A stretch of DNA of 64,000 bases from Pseudomonas paeninsulae (lineage in GTDB: Bacteria; Pseudomonadota; Gammaproteobacteria; Pseudomonadales; Pseudomonadaceae). The notes beneath the pieces were generated by a model. That model ran no database searches, was not told where the DNA came from, and worked only from the letters and a program-made list of their open reading frames with translations. Location of the stretch: contig NZ_CP141799.1 in the NCBI RefSeq assembly GCF_035621475.1, positions 838,001-902,000 of the forward strand. Direction: 5' to 3'. Of the stretch, positions 57,959-64,000 are shown piece after piece; the first letter of the stretch is position 1, and every line of letters starts with the position of its first letter. Both the position numbers and the translations under genes were made by a program.

Positions 57959-58789
57959 ATGAACAACTACGAAAATCGCTGGCAAACCGTGAAGGTCGAA
58001 CTGGAAGCGGGTATAGCCTGGGTGACGCTCAATCGCCCGGAAAAACGTAACGCGATGAGCCCGACGCTGAACCGTGAAATGGTCGAAGTGTTGGAAGTGC
58101 TGGAGCAGGATGCTGAGGCGCGAGTGCTTGTACTGACCGGTGCCGGCGAAGCTTGGACTGCTGGGATGGATCTCAAGGAGTATTTCCGCGAGATCGATGC
58201 CGGCCCGGAAATTCTCCAAGAGAAGATCCGTCGTGAGGCCTCACAGTGGCAGTGGAAACTGCTGCGCATGTACACCAAGCCGACCATCGCCATGGTTAAC
58301 GGCTGGTGCTTCGGTGGTGGCTTCAGCCCTCTGGTGGCTTGCGATCTGGCGATTTGCGCCGACGAGGCCACCTTCGGCCTGTCCGAAATCAACTGGGGCA
58401 TACCGCCGGGCAATCTGGTGAGTAAGGCCATGGCCGACACCTGCGGTCACCGCCAGTCGCTGTACTACATCATGACTGGAAAGACCTTCGGCGGGCAGAA
58501 AGCCGCGGAAATGGGGCTGGTCAATGAGAGCGTGCCGCTGGCGCAGCTGCGCGAAACCACGATTGAGCTGGCCAACAATCTACTGGATAAAAACCCGGTG
58601 GTGCTGCGCGCGGCAAAGATCGGCTTCAAGCGCTGCCGCGAGCTGACCTGGGAGCAGAACGAGGACTACCTGTACGCCAAGCTCGACCAGTCCCGCCTGC
58701 TTGATACCGAAGGCGGCCGAGAGCAGGGGATGAAGCAGTTTCTCGATGACAAGAGTATCAAACCGGGCCTGCAGGCTTATAAGCGCTAA
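57959..58789 (+). CDS. ech: p-Hydroxycinnamoyl-CoA hydratase-lyase (feruloyl-CoA hydratase/lyase)
   Basis: A 276-residue crotonase-fold enzyme that hydrates feruloyl- or coumaroyl-CoA and cleaves it to vanillin or 4-hydroxybenzaldehyde plus acetyl-CoA. Residues known from the characterised Pseudomonas enzyme line up at the same numbers: Met70 and Tyr75 (AGMDLKEYF) and catalytic Glu143 (LSEINWGIPPGN). The full C-terminal helical cap is present (EDYLYAKLDQ). First in the ech-vdh-fcs-thiolase run. Confidence 0.95.
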   Translation: MNNYENRWQTVKVELEAGIAWVTLNRPEKRNAMSPTLNREMVEVLEVLEQDAEARVLVLTGAGEAWTAGMDLKEYFREIDAGPEILQEKIRREASQWQWKLLRMYTKPTIAMVNGWCFGGGFSPLVACDLAICADEATFGLSEINWGIPPGNLVSKAMADTCGHRQSLYYIMTGKTFGGQKAAEMGLVNESVPLAQLRETTIELANNLLDKNPVVLRAAKIGFKRCRELTWEQNEDYLYAKLDQSRLLDTEGGREQGMKQFLDDKSIKPGLQAYKR

Positions 58790-58862
58790 GGCACTGAGGT
58801 GAGCGCCAGGCCTGAATGGGTATGGCGCACTTCTAGAACAAGTACAACACGAGGAGTTCCCT

Positions 58863-60311
58863 ATGTTCGATGTGCCCTTACTGATCGCCGGTCAGGCCCG
58901 CCCGGCTGCCGATGGCCGTACTTTCGAGCGCTGCAGCCCGTTCAATGGTGAAGTGGTATCGCGGGTGGCCGCCGCAACCTTGGAAGATGCCGATGCCGCG
59001 GTAGCCGCCGCTCAGGCTGCTTTTCCCGCTTGGGCTGCGCTGTCTCCCGGTGAACGACGCTTGCGTCTACTTAAGGCAGCCGAGTTGATGGAGTCACGCT
59101 CGGCCGAGTTTATGGCCGCTGCTAGTGAAACCGGTGCGGCGGCCAACTGGTATGGCTTCAATGTACAGCTGGCCGCCGGCATGCTGCGCGAAGCCGCTGC
59201 GATGACCACGCAGATTCTCGGCGAGGTGATTCCCTCGAACGTGCCCGGCAGTTTTGCCATGGGCCTGCGCCAGCCATGTGGCGTGGTGCTGGGCATCGCG
59301 CCCTGGAATGCACCGGTAATTCTCGGCGTGCGCGCGCTGGCCATGCCGTTGGCCTGCGGCAACACCGTGGTACTCAAGGCGTCGGAGCTGAGTCCTTTTA
59401 CCCACCGCTTGATCGGCCAGGTGCTGCATGAAGCCGAGTTGGGTGATGGGGTGGTCAACGTCATCAGTAATGCCCCGGAAGATGCGCCGGCCATTGTCGA
59501 GCGGTTGATCGCCAACCCGGCGGTGCGCCGGGTCAACTTCACCGGCTCCACCCATGTCGGGCGGATTGTCGCTGAGCTGGCTGCGCGGCACTTGAAACCA
59601 GCGTTGCTGGAGTTGGGTGGCAAGGCGCCGCTGCTGGTGCTGGACGATGCCGACCTGGATGCCGCAGTCGATGCGGCCGTGTTCGGCGCGTACTTCAATC
59701 AGGGACAGATCTGCATGTCCACCGAGCGTCTGATCGTCGATGCCAAGGTGGCCGATGCATTCGTGCTTAAACTGGCCTTCCGGGTCGCCAAGCTGCGCGC
59801 CGGTCGTCCGCATGAGAAGAGCGCGGTACTCGGTTCGCTGATTGATGCGGCTGCCGGTCAGCGGATCCAGGCGCTGGTCGATGATGCAATGGCCAAGGGC
59901 GCATGCCTGGTGGCGGGCGGAGGCCTCGATGGCAGCATCATGCAGCCGTTGTTGCTGGATGAGGTGACCTCGGCGATGCGCTTGTACCGCGAGGAGTCCT
60001 TCGGCCCGGTGGCCGTGGTCTTGCGCGGCGAGGGCGACGAAGAGTTGCTGCGTCTTGCCAATGATTCGGAGTTTGGCCTGTCGGCGGCGATTTTCAGCCG
60101 TAATGTCTCGCGTGCCCTGGCTTTGGCACAGAGGGTCGAGTCCGGCATTTGCCATATCAACGGACCGACTGTGCACGACGAGGCGCAGATGCCGTTCGGT
60201 GGGGTCAAATCCAGCGGTTACGGCAGCTTTGGCAGCCGTGCTTCGATTGAGCACTTCACTCAGTTGCGCTGGGTCACGGTGCAGAACGGTCCGCGCCACT
60301 ACCCGATCTAG
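58863..60311 (+). CDS. vdh: Vanillin dehydrogenase (aldehyde dehydrogenase family)
   Basis: A 482-residue NAD(P)-dependent aldehyde dehydrogenase from an ATG with GAGGAG upstream. Active-site residues: Asn149 (APWNAPV), general base Glu250 (LLELGGKAP) and nucleophile Cys284 (NQGQICMST). It oxidises vanillin to vanillate and 4-hydroxybenzaldehyde to 4-hydroxybenzoate. Between ech and fcs in one operon. Confidence 0.93.
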   Translation: MFDVPLLIAGQARPAADGRTFERCSPFNGEVVSRVAAATLEDADAAVAAAQAAFPAWAALSPGERRLRLLKAAELMESRSAEFMAAASETGAAANWYGFNVQLAAGMLREAAAMTTQILGEVIPSNVPGSFAMGLRQPCGVVLGIAPWNAPVILGVRALAMPLACGNTVVLKASELSPFTHRLIGQVLHEAELGDGVVNVISNAPEDAPAIVERLIANPAVRRVNFTGSTHVGRIVAELAARHLKPALLELGGKAPLLVLDDADLDAAVDAAVFGAYFNQGQICMSTERLIVDAKVADAFVLKLAFRVAKLRAGRPHEKSAVLGSLIDAAAGQRIQALVDDAMAKGACLVAGGGLDGSIMQPLLLDEVTSAMRLYREESFGPVAVVLRGEGDEELLRLANDSEFGLSAAIFSRNVSRALALAQRVESGICHINGPTVHDEAQMPFGGVKSSGYGSFGSRASIEHFTQLRWVTVQNGPRHYPI

Positions 60312-60451
60312 TGCAACTGGCCTGAGCTGTCGGGCGGCTAGAGTGCCGGCCGGTAGTGTCCGGCTCGAAAGAATAAAAACAAGTTGTGCGCCTGGTGCGG
60401 TTGCCCCTCTGTGGGGCAACGCAGTGGGCGCTAAAAGAGAAGGAAGGCGAA

Positions 60452-62332
60452 GTGAATGTTGAATCTGTAGCGCCACAAGGTGCGAGCCGAGTGCGCTATC
60501 GCCAGGTCGCCATCGGCAGTCCGGACGTGGAAATCATCTCGGGCCGTGATGGGGCCATCTACATGAAAGCCGCAGAAGCGCTGACACCGCCGCCCGAGCG
60601 ACTGCTGGAGCGCTTGCTGCATTGGGCCAGGCTAACGCCGGAGGTGACCTTTGTGGCCGAACGCGCGGCGGATGGTAGCTGGCGGCGGATCAGCTATACC
60701 GAAATGCTGGCGAACGTGAGGGCGATTGCCCAGGCGTTGCTGGGCTATGGGCTGCCTGCCGAGCGGCCACTGGTGATCCTCTCGGGGAATGACCTGGAGC
60801 ATCTGCAACTGGCATTCGCGGCCATGTACGCAGGCATTCCTTACTGCCCGGTGTCACCGGCCTATTCGCTGCTTTCTCAGGATCTGGAAAAGCTGCGGCA
60901 TATCTTCGACCTGCTGCAGCCCGGCCTGATCTTCGCCGCGGATGCCGAGCCGTTCCAGCGCGCCATTGAAACCCTGACACCGGTCGAGCTACCGCTGGTG
61001 TTTACCCGTGGCGATCTGCCGGGGCGCAGCAGTGTTGCGTTCGCCCAGTTGCTGCGCCAGTCGGGTGCTGCCGAGGCCGAAGCGGCCTTTGCTGCGACCG
61101 GGCCGCAGACCATTGCCAAGTTTCTCTTCACTTCCGGCTCGACCAAGCTGCCCAAGGCGGTGCCCACCACCCAGGGCATGCTCTGCGCTAATCAGCAGAT
61201 GCTGCTGCAGACCTTTCCCGAGTTCGCCGCCGAGCCGCCGGTGCTGGTCGACTGGCTGCCGTGGAACCATACCTTCGGTGGCAGCCATAACGTCGGCATC
61301 GTGCTGTACAACGGCGGCAGTTTGTATATCGATGCCGGCAAGCCGACGGCTCAGGGCATGGCCGAGACGCTGCGCAACCTCAAGGACGTCTCGCCCACGG
61401 CCTACCTTACCGTGCCCAAGGGCTGGGAGGAGTTGGTCGGCGCACTGGAGCGCGATGCCGAGCTGCGTACGCGTTTCTTTGCCCGCATCAAGCTGTTCTT
61501 TTTCGCTGCGGCAGGCCTGTCGCAGAGTGTCTGGGATCGTCTCGATCGGATCGCCGAGCAGCACTGTGGCGAGCGCATCCGCATGATGGCTGGCCTGGGC
61601 ATGACCGAAGCCTCGCCTTCCTGCACCTTTACCACCGGGCCGCTGTCGATGGCGGGTTATGTCGGCCTGCCGGCACCGGGTTGTGAAATCAAACTGGTAC
61701 CGGTTGATGGCAAGCTCGAAGCGCGTTTTCGCGGGCCGCACATCATGGCCGGCTACTGGCGCTCGCCGCAGCAGACGCTCGAGGCCTTCGACGAGGAGGG
61801 CTTCTATCGCTCCGGTGATGCGTTGAAATTTGCCGATGCGCAGCAGCCGCAGCTGGGACTGATGTTTGATGGACGGATGGCCGAGGACTTCAAGCTGTCC
61901 TCGGGGGTATTTGTCAGCGTCGGTCCGCTGCGCAGCCGCGCGGTGCTCGCCGGCACGCCCTATGTGCAGGACGTCGTAGTGGCTGGGCCGGATCGTGAGT
62001 GCCTGGGTTTGCTGGTGTTCCCGCGCCTGGCCGAATGCCGCAGGCTGGCTGAGTTGGCGGCAACGGCAAGCGATGCCCAGGTGCTGGCCAGTGATGCGGT
62101 GCGCGCCTGGTTTGCCGAGTGGCTGCGTCAGTTGAACAGCCAGGCCACCGGCAGCGCCAATCGCGTGGAGTGGCTCAGTCTGCTGGAGACGCCAGCGTCA
62201 ATTGATCGAGGTGAGATCACCGACAAGGGCAGTATCAACCAGCGCGCAGTACTGCAGGCCCGCGCGACTCAGGTGGAGGCACTGTACGGCGACTGTGCAC
62301 CGCAGATTATTCGCTACGAGGCGGTGTCATGA
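60452..62332 (+). CDS. fcs: Feruloyl-CoA synthetase
   Basis: I use the GTG at 60452 (AAGGAAGG upstream), giving 626 residues. It is an ANL-superfamily acyl-CoA synthetase that activates ferulate, coumarate or caffeate with ATP and CoA. The AMP-binding P-loop is LFTSGSTKLPKAVP, and the second signature includes YRSGDALKFAD. The start of the open frame lies farther upstream but lacks a ribosome site. Its stop overlaps the start of the thiolase gene by four bases. Confidence 0.93.
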   Translation: MNVESVAPQGASRVRYRQVAIGSPDVEIISGRDGAIYMKAAEALTPPPERLLERLLHWARLTPEVTFVAERAADGSWRRISYTEMLANVRAIAQALLGYGLPAERPLVILSGNDLEHLQLAFAAMYAGIPYCPVSPAYSLLSQDLEKLRHIFDLLQPGLIFAADAEPFQRAIETLTPVELPLVFTRGDLPGRSSVAFAQLLRQSGAAEAEAAFAATGPQTIAKFLFTSGSTKLPKAVPTTQGMLCANQQMLLQTFPEFAAEPPVLVDWLPWNHTFGGSHNVGIVLYNGGSLYIDAGKPTAQGMAETLRNLKDVSPTAYLTVPKGWEELVGALERDAELRTRFFARIKLFFFAAAGLSQSVWDRLDRIAEQHCGERIRMMAGLGMTEASPSCTFTTGPLSMAGYVGLPAPGCEIKLVPVDGKLEARFRGPHIMAGYWRSPQQTLEAFDEEGFYRSGDALKFADAQQPQLGLMFDGRMAEDFKLSSGVFVSVGPLRSRAVLAGTPYVQDVVVAGPDRECLGLLVFPRLAECRRLAELAATASDAQVLASDAVRAWFAEWLRQLNSQATGSANRVEWLSLLETPASIDRGEITDKGSINQRAVLQARATQVEALYGDCAPQIIRYEAVS

Positions 62333-63567
62333 GTCAGGCGCAGGGGCTGTACTCGGCCTTTGTCGACACTGCAATCCTGGACGCCGTGCGCACGCCTTGG
62401 ATCGATTGCGGCGGCGCGCTGGCGCAAGTCTCGCCCATCGATCTGGGGATCAAGGTCGGCCGCGAAGTGCTGGCGCGTGCCGCCATCGACGCAGCTTCGG
62501 TGGACTGCGTGCTGGCCGGATCGATGGGCCAGGCCAGTTTTGACGCCTATATGCTGCCGCGCCACATCGGCCTTTATAGCGGTGTGCCGCAAAGCGTGCC
62601 GGCTTTGGCCGTGCAGCGGATCTGTGGTACCGGCTTCGAGCTGCTGCGCCAGGCCGGCATGGAGCTCGCCAACGGTGCCGAGTTGGCCCTGTGTGTGGCC
62701 GCCGAGTCGATGTCACGCAACCCCATCGCCGCCTACACCCATCGCAATGGCTTTCGCCTGGGCGCGGCGGTGGAGTTCAAGGACTTCCTCTGGGAGGCCC
62801 TGTATGACCCTGCGCCCGGTATCGACATGATCGCCACGGCCGAGAACCTGGCTCGGCGCTATGGCATCACGCGCGAGCAGGTCGATGCCTTCGCTCTGGC
62901 CAGTTTCGAGCGAGCGCTGGCGGCGCGTCAGCAGAGCTGGTACGTGCAGGAGTTGGTTGCGGTAAGCAACGAACGCTTTGCGTTGCCCGGCTATCACGAG
63001 CGCGCCATTGAGTTGCCGCGCGGTGTTGAGCGGGTCGAGCAGGACAGCCATCCGCGGGCCACCAGTCTCGAAGCCCTGGCGCGCTTGCGCCCGGTGCATG
63101 CCGGTGGTGTGCAGACGGCGGGCAACAGTTGCGCGGTGGTCGATGGCGCGGCGGCGGTGCTGGTTGGACGCGAGTCGACTGCCAGGCAGCCCGTGCTGGC
63201 GCGGCTGTTAGCCGTTAGCGCGGTGGGCGTGGCCCCCGAAGTGATGGGCATTGGCCCGGTCGACGCCATCCGCCTGCTGCTGAGCCGCAGTGGGCTGCAA
63301 CTGGCTGACATCGACTTATTCGAAATTAATGAAGCCCAAGGCGCGCAAGTGTTGGCCGTGCAGCAGACGTTAGAGCTCGATGACGCGCGTCTCAATCGCT
63401 GTGGCGGCTCGATTGCCCTGGGCCACCCGCTAGCAGCCACAGGCTTGCGCTTGTGCATGAGCCTGGCCCATCAATTGCGCCAGGGTAATTTGTGCTATGG
63501 CGTGGCCTCGGCCTGTATCGGCGGGGGGCAGGGGATGGCGGTGCTGATCGAGAATCCGCAGTGCTGA
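62329..63567 (+). CDS. Thiolase-family acyltransferase of the ferulate operon
   Basis: A 412-residue thiolase with nucleophile Cys99 (QRICGTGFELL), the GHPLAATG histidine block and CIGGGQG near the C-terminus. It overlaps fcs by four bases. Such 'aat' genes accompany fcs and have been proposed for a beta-oxidation side route of feruloyl-CoA, but they are dispensable for the main ech route in characterised strains. Confidence 0.88.
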   Translation: MSQAQGLYSAFVDTAILDAVRTPWIDCGGALAQVSPIDLGIKVGREVLARAAIDAASVDCVLAGSMGQASFDAYMLPRHIGLYSGVPQSVPALAVQRICGTGFELLRQAGMELANGAELALCVAAESMSRNPIAAYTHRNGFRLGAAVEFKDFLWEALYDPAPGIDMIATAENLARRYGITREQVDAFALASFERALAARQQSWYVQELVAVSNERFALPGYHERAIELPRGVERVEQDSHPRATSLEALARLRPVHAGGVQTAGNSCAVVDGAAAVLVGRESTARQPVLARLLAVSAVGVAPEVMGIGPVDAIRLLLSRSGLQLADIDLFEINEAQGAQVLAVQQTLELDDARLNRCGGSIALGHPLAATGLRLCMSLAHQLRQGNLCYGVASACIGGGQGMAVLIENPQC

Positions 63568-63760
63568 TGGCTTGCATGGTCGGTTTTGACACTCGCATAG
63601 GCGCCGCATGCGCAGCCAGGGACTCGGTTTACTGGTTAAAGCAGTGTCGCAGTTGACGGATCGATACACCCGCAGTCTGAGCCGTCGGCAGGACATTTTG
63701 CTGTCGGTGATAACAACAATACCTAGAACAATTATTGATCATTTGATGGGAGTACAGCTT

Positions 63761-64000
63761 ATGAGACTTCACCGTAAAAACCCTCTTGCGCGTCGTACGT
63801 TGCTCAAGATAGTCGACAGCTTGATCAGCGTATCCAGTGTGATGGCGCTACTGGTTATCAGCGCTGGGGCCGCCGCTACAGAGCTGCAGGAAACCAAGCC
63901 GAAGCGCATCGACAGCGAGTTGATCATGCAGATCAAGGTAAAACTGGGGACGGAGGAAGATATGGGTACGGGGGCCGACGGTTATCGTATCAACTACCCG
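63761..64000 (+). CDS. Exported protein, likely DUF3237 family, truncated by window edge
   Basis: An ATG at 63761 with GGGAG upstream opens a frame to the window end (80 residues). A signal peptide runs to about residue 40 (VMALLVISAGAAA), then ELQETKPKRIDSELIMQIKVKLGTEED begins. The pattern KVKLGTEEDMGTGADGYRI is suggestive of the DUF3237 family start. It lies 194 bp after the thiolase, so possibly in the same operon. The family call is tentative. Confidence 0.6.
   Translation, partial: MRLHRKNPLARRTLLKIVDSLISVSSVMALLVISAGAAATELQETKPKRIDSELIMQIKVKLGTEEDMGTGADGYRINYP

Overview
The window is a GC-rich chromosomal segment from a gammaproteobacterium, almost certainly a Pseudomonas. The evidence is the set of close relatives it encodes: a TtgABC/MexAB-type efflux pump with a TtgR-like operator, PobA of exactly 394 residues ending in the conserved Tyr385 segment, PcaHG, and an ech-vdh-fcs-thiolase ferulate operon. 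I saw no rRNA, tRNA or CRISPR array.

Layout. (1) 1-9.8 kb is mixed housekeeping: a PhnA zinc-ribbon protein, a small exported protein, a GspE/PilB-type ATPase, a PhyH-type oxygenase, a double-motif glutaredoxin, a membrane-anchored pentaheme cytochrome c next to a cytochrome P460, an AraC regulator beside a shortened AhpD-like protein, an LEA-type lipoprotein and an EamA exporter. (2) 10.1-12.5 kb is an overlapping egtB-egtD pair (ergothioneine type), followed by a flavodoxin-like reductase. (3) 13.5-22.3 kb is an 'arsenosugar-type' locus. It has a DUF547 protein and two glycosyltransferase-like proteins on the minus strand, then a TetR regulator, radical-SAM ArsS, a TVP38/disulfide-reductase fusion and a DoxX protein on the plus strand. 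An IS1182 element sits exactly between the second glycosyltransferase and the DUF547 gene. (4) 22.4-29 kb is the efflux operon ttgABC (minus) with divergent ttgR. (5) 29-34 kb holds decayed sequence, a secreted Gly/His/Asp repeat protein, and a DUF6502-DUF5666-beta-barrel group. (6) 34-37.6 kb is a transposon graveyard: a group II intron and an IS30 element, with a chemoreceptor gene left in pieces between them. (7) 37.7-63.6 kb is an aromatic-acid island, described below. The right edge cuts a probable DUF3237 exported protein.

How the island works. Fcs activates hydroxycinnamates (ferulate, coumarate) to CoA esters. Ech hydrates and cleaves them to the aldehyde, and Vdh oxidises the aldehyde to vanillate or 4-hydroxybenzoate. 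PobA converts 4-hydroxybenzoate to protocatechuate. PcaHG opens the ring, PcaB, PcaC and PcaD lead to 3-oxoadipate, and PcaIJ plus PcaF give succinyl-CoA and acetyl-CoA. The whole beta-ketoadipate branch is therefore present. Not seen in the window are vanAB, pcaK and pcaR. Regulators present are PobR (AraC), PcaQ (LysR), a MarR protein and another LysR. Matching operator-like palindromes can be read directly: an ATAACC-N4-GGTTAT site overlapping the pcaQ stop codon, two PcaR-like sites before pcaI, and a perfect 13-bp inverted repeat before ech. Three orphan PotF-like periplasmic binding proteins with no ABC permease or ATPase genes are interspersed among these genes. One has lost the aspartate that normally contacts the polyamine. 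This is the most unexpected aspect of the island.
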